Assembly: GCA_036245805.1 (NCBI GenBank)
Contig: BTRK01000002.1
Coordinates: 20,515,067-20,579,066 of the forward strand
Source: Pristionchus mayeri
Taxonomy: Eukaryota > Nematoda > Chromadorea > Rhabditida > Neodiplogasteridae
Length of the DNA: 64,000 nt
Direction: 5' to 3'
The position numbers and the translations under genes are program-made. Positions 1 to 11,291 of this stretch are shown here, piece after piece. The notes under the pieces are model-generated. The model was given only the letters and a program-made list of their open reading frames with translations, was not told where the DNA came from and made no database searches. How positions within the stretch are numbered: the first letter of the stretch is position 1; each line of letters starts with the position of its first letter.

Positions 1-770
1 AAGGTCGGTTCCCCGAAGACCATAGCACGAGATAAGAGGAGACCGTTGATATTTTGAGCCACTCTGACAGATAAGATACTCTTACTCACCATCTTCTTCC
101 TCTTCTCCCATCCCGACACTCGCACTGCCTTTAGACGAGCGTGTTCCTCTCGATGAGATCTCAACATTCCCTCAGCCATCTCATTGAGTGTCGTCCTTAC
201 CTTCCTAGCTCCTCGCAAGTATTGGGACAGCTCACGCCTCCCTCGTACTCGTCTGATCCGTCACAGCAGTCTGCATATGTTAAGTGTACCCAAACCTACA
301 CATATATTTTATAACAAGCTTCATTGTTTTCTTACCACAGATACCATCGTTGACTCGGGAAGAAATGAGGAGTTGCGGAGTGTGCAGACGATTCTCACAG
401 TAGAAATGGCCATTGGGGCATGCGGAAGTACCTGTAAAATATTAGTAAAGGGTTCATTATCTTAATGGTGCAATAGCAAGAAAAATAGTGACTAAGAGTG
501 CTCTAACCGGGCTCATCGCTTCCATCGGAACAGTCACAGTAGTCATCATTGATCTGTTCGTACGGGATGCGGGCTGATCCATCCAGACACTGGAATTCCT
601 TCGCACGAGAGTAGAATGCAGACCCTGACAATGGGAGATGATTGGAACTGAAAAGATATAGGAGCTACGAGCCAAAATATATAAGGAAACTAACTGGAAG
701 GAGGTACTCCCTTCGGAAGCATTGCTGCGTGAGCGACAGATGAAGCAGCCACGAGGCACAATAACAACAT
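1..770 (-). CDS. Glucosidase II beta subunit (PRKCSH-like), 3' end outside window
   Basis: Non-catalytic subunit of ER glucosidase II, which trims glucose from N-glycans in the ER lumen. Four exons read cleanly on the minus strand: 770-695, 624-508, 431-336 and 270-201. Exon 1 gives a signal peptide starting [15 protein letters not shown]. Exons 2-4 give the family hallmark of two LDLR-A-like modules: [38 protein letters not shown], then [19 protein letters not shown]. Phases match at each junction. Downstream (200 to about 75) a reading [19 protein letters not shown] resembles the coiled-coil segment that follows in this family, but it is out of phase with exon 4, so there is either an odd short intron or an indel near 201. 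The C-terminal MRH domain and ER-retention signal lie outside the window. It is divergent with dnj-20 across a 1.1 kb spacer. Confidence 0.9.
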
Positions 771-1862
771 CTTCAACAAATCAATCGATGCTGTGTGAAT
801 GTATCGTAGAAACATATACAAGTACAAAACGCTTTATGTACAAAGCGACTCGCCTTGTACATAAAGCTTTGAAAGCGAGATCACGGAAGAGCCGGAAACA
901 CGGCAGACTTTTTGCGGAGAGCCCGTTGAGAAAAAAGGTTCTCGCAAGGATCATTTTGCGTGCGGTTGAGTGCATTGCGTGTATCATAAGTTTCTTCACT
1001 TTCCAAATATATTTCACGGTTTTGTAAGTACGGCTGCAATTTGTATCGCTGTGACATCAGTGAATACCGTAGTTTTCAGCAATTCTGCCCATTTCTACCG
1101 TAATAAAAACCTTTTTTTGAAATGTGGTACGGAATTCAGGCAATTCCAAGTGCTTTCTTACAGTTTGCAGGGACTACACGTGTACGGCGCTAACTGAGTA
1201 TTTTTTCTTAAGCATTGCTGGGTTGATGCTACCGCGGGGTCACTTTTTGGGTTTGTCCTCCGTGAAAAGTCTGCCGTGCGGATAGAACAAAAGAGCTCGT
1301 AGCGTACTGATGCGCGTTCGAGTCGCACCACACACCACGAAAATGCCGACGAGCCATTTCACCTACAACGTCCCGGCTCTTCCGTGAGATGGCCATCGCG
1401 TGCGGCGCATGTAGATCGTGAGGGCATCGCTAACTAACTTGCAAATTTGGTTACTGTAATGTCACTAAAACTAGTACTAGTTTTAAAACTATAAAATTGA
1501 TCGATGATTTTTTTTAATGTTTATACTACTCAGCGCATAGGCTACTCAAATACCGGAAATATCCTTAATTAATCCATGATTAAGGATATGCGCTTATAGT
1601 CCTTATAACTCCCATCGATTAGATGCCCTAATAGACCTGGTTGGCGGTATACTTACTTTTATCGAAAATTAGGTGATGCCCCCCCTTGACAACCAATATT
1701 TATAAATGTATTCAAAATCTCGAAGTTCACCGCAACGTCACCGTCTTGAGAGCCGCTTATGAGGCCGTCATTTAGCACGCCACCGTCGTTCTCTATGCCG
1801 CGTCAGCGTTAAAACATATCTCACTTTTGAATCCAGCGTATTAAATAGTTCTCCTTCAGAAT
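771..1862. promoter_or_regulatory. Shared divergent promoter region of glucosidase II beta and dnj-20
   Basis: This 1.1 kb stretch holds no convincing gene. It separates two start codons pointing away from each other, both for ER-lumen folding factors. An ACGT-core motif, AACGTCA (TGACGTT on the minus strand), lies at about 1734-1740, and a CCAAT box lies near 1694. Both are of the kind used by unfolded-protein-response promoters, but single short matches prove little. The part from 1200 to 1450 is GC-richer and the rest is AT-rich. Confidence 0.4.
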
Positions 1863-4800
1863 ATGCGGTTGATAGAGCCGTTGCTCATCTCTCTCGCCGT
1901 CTTCGCTGAGTTCGTGCTATCAGGACGTGATTTTTACAAGATCCTTGGCGTTTCCCGAAACGCAAACGCGAATCAGATCAAGAAAGCGTATCGGAAGCTT
2001 GCTAAAGAACTCCATCCCGATAAGCACCATGGAGATGAATCGGCTCACGAGAAGTTCCAAGACTTGGGAGCTGCTTATGAGGCCAGTTTTATTCTGTGAT
2101 TGTGATTGCCTATACGTTGACCTACTTCCGTTTATGCTCATTTTATTTAGGTCCTGAGTGATAAAGAAAAGCGAGCAATCTACGATAGATCTGGAGAAGA
2201 AGGTGTCAACAAAATGGGAAATGGAGGTGGAGGTACGTACATTTTCAAATGTCCTAAGTTATCGCTCTCGGTGTTCGTTCCCCAAATGCGCACAATCTCG
2301 TTCTCTGTGACGATAGGACCAGGCTATTGTGATTGTTTTGATATTACGTTGGTTATATATTTATTTTATCTGCGCTAGATGGCGCACGAGACGCAGATAA
2401 TTAATAATATGTTATGATACATAAAACAAACTATCTTAAAAAATCAACATCTCCAGCGACTTGGCACTGACCGAAAATTGGAATTCCTTCTGACTTCACC
2501 AATAGGTACTAGATAATCGACGAGGGAAACCGCATCGCCAGAATTTCGATCCGCATCAGCACACGCAGCTGCGTCGATCTTAAAAAAAAACTACAGTAAT
2601 CCTCTAAATTTTTTATATCAATTCCAATCACTGCTACGGGCACGGCCCCTTATTCGTCGACATTAGAAAACCTAATCCGCCTAATTTTTCTCGAACGGAA
2701 ATCGTTCAAACGTGCCTAAATTGACCCTGCCTCAGGAAATTGCGGGTCGCTTCAAAATTTACAGTATTTACACCTCTCCACGGCAATTTTTTTATCAACA
2801 CCCTGTTGAAAGAAATGGTCCCTTTCGCGAACATTTTTAAACACAGAAAGACTTGCTAAAAATAGGAATACATAGATTTTCTACAGTAGACATACAGTAT
2901 CTCTACAGTATATATTGCTACCTGATAAACAGCTAGGCATAGGTTGCCTGAGATACGGTACATTTAATTTGAAAAGTTACCATCGTGCAGGAACGTATAA
3001 TGCACCGCACTACCCTGATTGGCAATTTTTAGCGGACCATTTTTCTCTAGTGTGTTGATGAAAAAAATGCCGTGCCTCTCCTCTGCGTCTTTTGCCAAAT
3101 TTCAGTTTGCAATTCACTGCTAAATAGAGAATTGAAGAACACGGTCAAGTGGGCGGAGTTAGGCGGTCCGATTTTTCTAATGTCGACGGGCAAGGGACCG
3201 TGCTACGGGTCAATCGAATCGAGCTTGGTCTGATTTTACCTCCACGGCCCGTTAAAACCTCCGGGGTCAGAGCCGCAACGCGTAAGAAATGCGCGTGGAG
3301 TTCGCTGTAGCGAAATAATAATAATCCTAGGATTAATATTGGGTGAGCGTTCAATTTTTGGTTTAAAAAATATTATTTGTTTATATAATCTATTCCGCAG
3401 AAGCACAACGAATATTAATATTTCAAAAAAAGGTATACATGTACGTCATTTAGGCGAAAAAAATGGACAAAACTATGTTAGCTTTCGTACTCGCTGTCTT
3501 CAAATCGACAGAAGTCACTTCATTAAATATGTCTGGTCGTGAATTTACCATGTATACATTCTTACATACATGCCTCATAAAAGTTAGGTTCGAAAAAATA
3601 TAAATAATTTGATATACGTTAGTAAAACAGTCTAAAATGTCGTTTTGGATAGTTTTAAAAGAAATTTAAAAAGCGACAGAACTTGTTTGATTGCCACATT
3701 TACGCTAAATCGAGTATATATATGGATGCATAACGCAAGCGCCTATAAAAGTTTGGTTTGCATTAATTTAAAATAAATTTATTTTTTAAATTAAAAATCG
3801 AAAACTTCCAAAACAAGCGAAGTCCAGGTGCAGAGCCGGCACATGTTTTGTTAAAATTCATACAAATTATACCGTATTTTCTGCACTCCTAACAAAATAT
3901 TTTATTCGTGAACTGGTCCGCGTCACGGCCGCAACGCGGTTGTCTGACCGGACTCTTTTTCCACTGTTTAACGGGCCGTGACCTCCAAGAACGTTCAATT
4001 TTTTGATTCCATTCGAAATGGAGATTTTTTTCTCACTTTCGACAGCATAGTAATTTTTTATCTCGTCATTCCGGTCCGATATTTTCTATGAAAAGTTATG
4101 TTTTAGTAATTCATTTTTTTATAAAACAAAAATTCTGGCGATGCTGGTTGGTTTCCCTCGTCGAGTACTACCTATTGGTGAAGTTAGAAGGAATTCGCAT
4201 TTTCGGCCAGTGACAAGTCTATTTCGGCATTGTCTGATTGTGTTATAAATGATTGACCCTCCTCACACTGAGCATGAAAGTTGTCTACAATGGAGTCAAT
4301 AACGAATCTTCAGGAGGCCATGATCCTTTCTCGTCCTTCTTCGGTGATTTCTTTGGTGGCGGTGGAGGAGAAAGAGACGAGAGGATTCCACGGGTGCGTT
4401 TATTTAAATATTATCGTAATTTTCAGCAAGACATATTTCTCGGCTGTGTCGTAAAAAATGAGTGTATTTTCTTGCAGGGTGCGGACGTTGTGGTGGATCT
4501 ATGGGTTTCTCTTGAAGAACTCTACTCTGGACACTTTGTCGAAGTCAAAAGGAAAAAGGTAAATTTTCCACCACACTTGTCAGTTCACTATCTACTATTT
4601 CCCCATTAACCAAATATGACGCCGTATTTCTAAGGCTCGGACAATTCAGCGAGGACCTGGCACACCAATTTTTCGAAAATATGGTTTTCGGGGTTGTTTT
4701 CGACGCTGATGACGATGGTCAGCTTCATTTTGCATAGTTGACCTCTAATGACGCGCTGCGGCGCGCTCGGAATCGACGACTTTTCCGGTTCATTCTGTCG

Positions 4801-6608
4801 ATTTCCATTAAAAGTTGCTCTAGAAACATGAAAATTGAATTCCTGGGGTAATTTTCGATTCTCTACACGCTCACGTACAAACCATCACCCTAAGAGATCG
4901 TATTCATTGCTTTCAGCACAGGATGTATGCTTAAACCTCAAAAGTGCAAGTCACCAATTTCAGAACAGATCCTTGTCCGTAGGCCAGAAAACAATTTTTG
5001 TGCAAATCTAATTCCGGTGATGTGAGATATGATCACATGAAGTTGTACTTGAGCGTGTAGAGAATCGAAAAATACCCCAAGAATTCAATTTTCATGTTTC
5101 TAGAGCAATTTTTAATGGAAATCGACAGAATGAACCGGAAAAGTCGTCGATTCCGAGCGCGCCGCAGCGCGTCATTAGAGGTCAACTATGCAAAATGAAG
5201 CTGACCATCGTCATCAGCGTCGAAAACAACCCCGAAAACCATATTTTCGAAAAATTGGTGTGCCAACGTTTGTCCGAACCTTAGAAATACGGCGTCATAT
5301 ATATTTAAATTGTAGGCAGTTTACAAGGCGGCTTCAGGCACTCGCCAGTGCAATTGTAGACACGAAATGAGAACGGAGCAGATGGGAATGGGCCGATTCC
5401 AGATGTACCAAGTATGTCCATCCCCCCACTCAGTCTAATTGCTGGATGAGCAGGTGAAAGTGTGCGACGAGTGTCCCAATGTGAAGTTGGCACAGGAGAC
5501 GAGGACTCTCGAGGTAGGATCTCCCATGGGGGGAATCCTCTCCTTACTCATTCTGTGTCAGGTGGAAGTGGAGAGTGGAGCAGAGGATGGAGATGAGCAA
5601 GTCTTCGTGGGAGAGGGAGAACCACACATCGATGGAGAACCTGGAGATCTCAAGTTCAGAATAAGGACTCAGAAACATCCCAGGTACATATCACATCTTG
5701 CTCCGTTACTGTGAGAATAGAAAGCGTAGCAAGTTGGTGTGCCTCGGTGCACAAAGGAATCAGCAGAACGGAACGGAACGTTAAATGTACGGTAGCTGCC
5801 TGTCATGCTGTGCCTGCACGCACAGCACAAGACACAGCACGACAGGCAGCTACCGTACATTTAGCGTTTCGTTCCGTTCTGCTGATTCCTTTGTGCACCG
5901 AGGCACACCAACTTGCTACGCTTTCTATTCTCACAGTACTTGGAGTGAAGTGAGCCGCAGTTGGTGTCTTTGAGATTCGAGAGGAAGGGGAACGATCTGT
6001 ACACGAATGTGACGGTGTCTCTGCAAGATGCACTGGTGGGATTCTCGATGGAGATAGATCATCTGGGTGGACACAAAGTACAAGTAGTGAGGGAGAAGGT
6101 GAGCATCGAATGGAGGGAGTGAGAGAGAATCCATTTGATATCACAGGTCACATGGCCTGGAGCGAGAATCAAGAAGAAGGACGAGGGGATGATCAGCAAA
6201 GAAGACTCTTCCATCAAGGGAGCTCTCTACATCACTTTTGATGTACAATTCCCAAAAGGCGAAATAAGTCAGGTAAAATCAAACAACATTAAAACATTCA
6301 TATGTAAAGGCATAGATACTTCACATTTGTTTTTTTCTCTCCATGGACCAGGCCACGGACCGGGCGGATTTCATTGTGGCGGTCCGTCGGGTTAGGGGCG
6401 GACATTGGTTTGCTTATTTAATGATGCAGTCTGTCCATCAGTTTGCAGCAAGATGGGTGCAATTTTTATGGTCTGTCGGATAGAGTTCGGCATGCTTGAT
6501 TCCTCACTGCTCTTTCTCTGATTACAGATACAGAAGGACTCGATAATGGAGATTCTGCAGCAGCAGGATGTGAACCCTATCATCTACAATGGATATCGAC
6601 CCAATTAG
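1863..6608 (+). CDS. dnj-20: ER DnaJ co-chaperone, DNAJB11/ERdj3 type
   Basis: Soluble ER-lumen J protein that delivers unfolded clients to BiP. Ten exons: 1863-2081, 2151-2232, 4314-4393, 4478-4558, 5316-5411, 5454-5513, 5562-5683, 5975-6098, 6147-6272, 6528-6608. They sum to 1071 nt (356 aa), matching the family's about 355. Order: signal peptide, J domain with LHPDKHHGD, Gly-rich linker, C-terminal domain I with the ERdj3-specific Cys pairs CNC and CDEC ([10 protein letters not shown]), domain II ([32 protein letters not shown]), ending in IIYNGYRPN. Every junction phases. Intron 1 has a GC-AG boundary (GAG|GCCAGT). Introns 2, 4 and 7 are enlarged by transposon-like inserts. The C. elegans orthologue is dnj-20. 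Confidence 0.95.
2458..4219. mobile_element. TIR element in dnj-20 intron 2, carrying a nested element
   Basis: Imperfect terminal inverted repeats of about 90 bp are visible. The left starts at 2458 (GACTTGGCACTGACCGAAAAT, then AATTCCTTCTGACTTCACCA). The right is its complement, ending near 4219. No transposase is readable. A separate 562 bp element sits inside (2641-3202). The intron without this insert would be about 320 nt. A solo piece of the same terminus lies at 14386-14465. The class is not determined. Confidence 0.8.
2641..3202. mobile_element. Non-autonomous TIR element, copy 1 (7-bp target duplication)
   Basis: It begins CACGGCCCCTTATTCGTCGA and ends with the imperfect complement TCGACGGGCAAGGGACCGTG. 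It is flanked on both sides by CTACGGG (2634-2640 and 3203-3209), a 7-bp target-site duplication. It is non-coding. A second copy of the family lies at 21368-22650. Confidence 0.85.
4618..5296. mobile_element. Long-armed palindromic MITE filling dnj-20 intron 4
   Basis: Two near-identical inverted arms of about 255-260 bp (4618-4880 and 5043-5296) begin GACGCCGTATTTCTAAGG and end with its complement, flanked by ATAT on both sides. The element ends 19 nt before the exon 5 acceptor, so almost the whole 757-nt intron is this insert. Its transcript would fold into a long hairpin. There is no coding capacity. Confidence 0.9.
5707..5938. mobile_element. Palindromic MITE with TA ends in dnj-20 intron 7
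   Basis: The 232-bp block is almost a perfect palindrome: TACTGTGAGAATAGAAAGCG at the left is complemented by CGCTTTCTATTCTCACAGTA at the right, with arms of about 110 bp around a short loop. The terminal TA suggests a TA-targeting (Tc1/mariner-like) parentage, which is an inference. Removing it leaves an intron of about 60 nt, normal for this locus. Confidence 0.85.
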
Positions 6609-7154
6609 ACCTATTCAGCAGACTCATTGCCTATTCCCATTCCACTAGAGAGTCTAATCTCATTCTGCCTTATCTTAATATATTTCGCTTGATTAAAAAT
6701 GTACGGGGTATAATAATGGACTTTCCGAATGCCTTCTCTTTCCTTAGATGATATTATATTATTATACCCTCCTTGTATAACTAATAATTGTTGTTCGTGT
6801 TCTCATGCAATAGGGCTGACATGTCTAACTGTGATACCATTCAATTATCTAATCTTGTACCCTCTCCTTTTCCGTATAGGAATATTTTTTTCTTGGAGAA
6901 TATTGTTCCATATTATTGCTAAACAGAATTAATAAAATAAATTCGTTGGCAATAGCACTATTGATGGATCCTAAATAGAAGTTTCTATCTTCATGCAATA
7001 CTTCTCTTCTTCTATATATAATTATATTCAGTTTTGTAATATTGAGTGTATTAAGAGAGGGGAATCTTCTCATTGTGAGTGAGCCATTGCGGGGACGGGA
7101 GTGCCCTCTCTCGTCTACCGTAATCCCTTGAAGGGATCGATCGGGGGTTTATCG
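6609..7154. other. Intergenic, dnj-20 to USP gene
   Basis: This is 546 bp of AT-rich sequence without a supported gene. It must hold the dnj-20 3' UTR and the promoter of the next gene. Confidence 0.6.
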
Positions 7155-10100
7155 ATGACCTCCAAGTGTGCTCATCTATGTGAGGGTAGAATGAAGAAGG
7201 AGTTGGGCAAGTACGAGGCTCTTCTCTCTCATCTCGTTTTCCCCTCTGATTCTTCTCGGGCATTCAAGAAGGTACTCCTCCCTCCCTCATAGGGGAGAGA
7301 CTGGATCGCTTGCAGCGAGCCTTCCAATCGTGTGCAGACTGTGTGGGCAAAGGATCAGCGAGAGACTCGGGAGTCATGATTTGTGTCTGTCTCGAATGCC
7401 CCACTTACTCCTGTCTTACCCATCTCCTCCCTCATCTCAGAGATCATAAACATCCCTTTGGTACGATTTATATCTCAATTCACGGCTAGTATATTGGCAT
7501 GAGATGAGAGATGGTGAGATTCGATCTTTAGCACTGTCTCTCGAGACGGGGTACATATACTGTCTTCGATGTGGAGATTTCGTGTACGATCGATTAATGG
7601 AAGGAATGAGGACGGAATCACTCAACAAATTGAGGTGAAGCTACTTCTTAATCGTTCTCCCACAGCAGAATCACTGATCTGTTCGCGCACTCCATTTCTA
7701 TGCGTTGTGCTACAGTATTACTTGAGTCGCGTCAGACAGCGTTTTTGCATCATAATTTTCAAACTACATTTTGAACGATTTTCTAACTGTTTTCCGATTC
7801 TTGGGCATGTCCAAGTTCACTGAAATCAATTGAAAAGAAGGAGGATTGCAGGGCGACTCTGGGATTGTCAGTGGTTTCATCGTGGAATCCATCGGATGAA
7901 GATCTGCAGAGACTGGCCAGGAGCAGATCCACCGATGGAGGAGCCAGTCAGTTCACACTCACTCATTCTCCCCCTCTCCTTCCCTGAGGAGTGCTCTACC
8001 CGAATTGACCCAGCTTTATGCTTTCTCATTGCAAAATGCTGTGCATTTTGTGGTCCGAAGCACCCTGATAATTGTGATTGCATCATTGATGTTGAATACG
8101 TTAGTCTAAAATACTTTTATTTAGTTGGTGCTCGATCGATGAACTATACTGGGCGTAAGTTGAATAGAGTATAGTGCGAGTGTCACGTGAGAGTAGTGTG
8201 AATGGATGGAATGGATGGATGTAGTACTTGTGCACTTGCTTGAGTGTGCTTAGTATACTGTAGTGTGGTAGTGTTGAGTGATGGTGGTGATGGGTGTATT
8301 TCAGCAGTGCGGGGGATGGTGAATATGGGGAACACTTGCTTCATGAACTGCATCCTGCAGTCTCTGCTGCATTCGCCCTCCCTCAGGGATTTCTTCCTCT
8401 CGCACACTCATCGATGCAAGTGAGCACCCTCCTCTCACTTCTTCTCTCTCCTTCTCTCATTGGGAATCACTCCCCATTTCAGTATGACTCCACCCACTTC
8501 TTGTCTCGTGTGTGAGATGCAGAATGCATTCCAGGTTTCTTTTTTTTTATTTTCCCACTTCGACATACGGTGATTTATTGGGATAAATATTTCAATTATA
8601 CGGATAATTTATCAATGAAGCCTAAGCCTAACAAGAATTGGATGAGAGTGATGAACGATATGCGTGAGGCTGTTACATTATTTGTAAATCATGAAGGATT
8701 TGAACGCTTAAGCAAGGGTTCAAGGTACTTGATCCCTTACAAAGCGCTGAACGTACCCGATTTTGGTAAAATGTTACCTAATTGCACTTTCAGCGCTTTG
8801 TAAGGGATCATATTCCTTGAACCCTTGCTTGAGCATTCAAAGCCATCGCGATTTCCAAATCATGTAACAGCCTCCTATTATGTGCTAGATCAGTTACGAG
8901 GTGAGAAAACACATATTTACAGTAAATAATAGTGAAGAGAGGATTCGATGAAATATGTCTCGTGATTTTTCTGAGGTCATGGCGGTGCTTTCATCACGAA
9001 GATTTGAAATCGTTTCATGATATTATAGTGACATTCTTGCAGTTCTTTTACAATGGGAACAATCGTCACTCATTCGTGCCCCATACTATGCTGCATACGG
9101 TGAGTATCCCCCCATGATAGAGAACTATCTGATGGGAGGGATGGATGGTCACTACTAGGGATGGCAATACGGTTCGGATAGGGGATTATCCATTAGCAAA
9201 TGCACGCGCGTCGCGGCGATTTGGATTATCCACTATCCATTCACTATCCAAACCGCCCCGACGCGCGCGTGATGCACTAAAAGAGGTCTGGATTATCCAA
9301 ACGGAACGGATTATGCGGATAGTACAACGAATAGTTCGGATTATCCGTTTGATCGCGCGCCATGCGTCGCTTCGAAATGGATAATCCGTATCCATTTGGC
9401 ATTCCCTAGTCACTACATTCGTCGACGATTTAAGAATGAAAGCATTACATCGCGACTTCGTTTTTTTGAAAACAAAACAGTCACTTGGGTAAACATATTT
9501 GGGTGGTGGGAGAAGAGGCTGGGCATAACTCACTTGACGTGGTTGTAGGTGTGGACTCGTTCTTCTCTCACTGGGTACAGTCAACACGATGCTCACGAGT
9601 TCTTCATCACTGCCATCGAGATGCTCCACAGAGACTCGCGCACTGAAGACCCCTTCAAGTCTCGTCAGTCACCGTCCCCCCTTTTTCGGCATTTCGTACC
9701 ATAACCGAAATGGCTGCCACTCTGTCCTGCTATCAATTTTACATGCTCGTATCTCTGACCGACCCTCCAAATTGGAATCAATCAAATTTCCATATTTCCA
9801 TGTCTAATTATTTTCTGATCTTGCGATCCGGAAAGAGATAGCGCATGTAAAAAATGGAGAGACGCCAGTTAGATAGGAAGACGAGGGAAGTGGAGATGGA
9901 GTGATTGCAGCCTCGATGAATCACTCTTCTCGAGACTGCAAGTGCATCGTCGACCAGTTGTTCACCGGCCAGCTACAATCTGATCTCAAGTGCTTCTCTT
10001 GCGAGTGAGTCTGCCCCCCCCCCCTGCCCCCTCTTCGTTTCTTCTTTATTCCTATCCATTGCAGGAACGTTTCAACGAAGGTAGATCCATGCTGGGATAT

Positions 10101-11291
10101 CTCACTCAATCTTCCACAGGGAGAAAGGGAATTGTCCCTCGAACGGTGCTTAGAAGGGTCAGTTTTTTGCTATCTCTCTAATGTAATCAACTGAAAAGGC
10201 TTATTGGGAGGGGGGAAGTAATGACCTCTCTGCCAGATACGTGTGCTCCGAAGTGCTCGATTCATCGTTTCCATGCAGTGGTTGCCGTTCGCAGGGACTG
10301 CAGAAGCAATTGTCATTTCTGTCTGTTACTCCCTCTCTTCTCTCTTCCAGATACATCCTTGTCTCTCTCTCTCTCTCGTGGAGGAATGCTCACATTTCTC
10401 ATAAATAAGAGAATGATGATTGATTGCAGGAGAACTCCTGTAATTTGCGTGTTCCATCTCAAGCGATTCGAACATGATACTCATTTACGCAAGAAAATGA
10501 CAACACGAGTAACGTAAGTCTTCGCTCTTCCTCACTACTCTCCAATGGACTATTTTTTTTGTTGATAGTACACTACTTTACTCAAAGATGGAACATTGTG
10601 CACGAGATATATTCAGATTTGCTGAGAAATTGGACATGTCTCCTTACACGACCACTTACCGAAATCATCCTCAACGGTTCGACTACTCGAAAGGATCTAC
10701 AGCACACATAAATAGGAGGAGTTACGAGTGAGTGGGCACTCTATTCACTCGTCTTCTTTTAACTAGTAATTTCACTTCACTGAACGGACGTTCAATGAAA
10801 AATACGTAAAAGTAAAACGTACGTAAACGTAACTTATAGAGCGTAATTATAATGATGCCGAGAGGTTGTCGATTGTCTATCCTCTTCTCCCCCTCTCAGA
10901 TACACTCTCTTCGCTGTGGTTCAACACGAGGGAAGTCTCGACTCGGGCCACTACACTGCCTTCGTACGCAGTTACAACTCATGGTATCTATGGTGAGTTG
11001 TCCCCCTCCCTCGTTCCTATCTCTCCCTTGTAGTGACGATGAGAGGATCAAGGCAGTGCCCATCGAGAAGGTCAGTCAAGCTAGTGTTCACATGGGGGAG
11101 TAGTGAGGCAATGCATCCTCCTTTTTAACTTCAATTACATTTGTTTCTCTTTCGTAGTACTAGTTGTATCTTAATCACCGGCAGATCTAATTTATCTGTT
11201 AGTGCTTCTCCACTTGGAAGTCTAATTGCAGGTTTTGGCTGCGGAGGCGTACATCCTCTTTTACCATTCCACTCACATCAAATTCAAGTGA
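7155..11291 (+). CDS. Ubiquitin hydrolase, USP22/Ubp8 type (SAGA deubiquitinase)
   Basis: Cysteine protease of the kind that removes ubiquitin from histone H2B in the SAGA module. Exons run from 7155 (MTSKCAHLC) through 7298-7460, 7532-7634, about 7838-7946, 8308-8419, 8483-8534, 9043-9099, 9549-9663, 9911-10004, 10064-10157, 10237 to about 10290, 10430-10513, 10617-10727, 10900-10992, 11034-11070 and 11232-11291. The N-terminal ZnF-UBP finger has CADC, CLEC and [11 protein letters not shown]. The Cys box is [14 protein letters not shown] and the QQD-like box is [11 protein letters not shown]. Zinc pairs CFSC and CSGC follow, then FHLKRFEHD and the His box SGHYTAF. It ends [14 protein letters not shown]. 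Two problems: the first intron would be only 26 nt, and exon 3 to exon 4 does not phase, so an indel or a missed mini-exon is likely there. Confidence 0.9.
8010..8090 (+). other. Exon-like fragment in USP intron 4
   Basis: Within the 361-nt intron between the linker exon and the Cys-box exon, one frame reads [20 protein letters not shown]. This resembles the CxCIIDQIF zinc-knuckle segment that the same gene encodes properly at 9911-10004 ([13 protein letters not shown]). It is misplaced relative to the protein order. It could be a decayed duplicated exon or chance. Confidence 0.3.
8667..8878. repeat. Inverted repeat in USP intron 6
   Basis: Arms of about 86 bp (8667-8752 and 8793-8878) are imperfect complements: GAGGCTGTTACATTATTTG at the left matches CAAATCATGTAACAGCCTC at the right. 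It is probably an old MITE core. No clear target duplication was found. Confidence 0.7.
9156..9408. mobile_element. hAT-like MITE with 8-bp target duplication
   Basis: The 253-bp insert begins TAGGGATGGCAATACGG and ends TTTGGCATTCCCTA. It is flanked by GTCACTAC on both sides (9148-9155 and 9409-9416). The 8-bp duplication and TAGGGATGGCA-type terminus are characteristic of hAT elements. The inside is built of repeated GGATTATCC motifs on both strands. It lies in USP intron 7. Confidence 0.9.
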
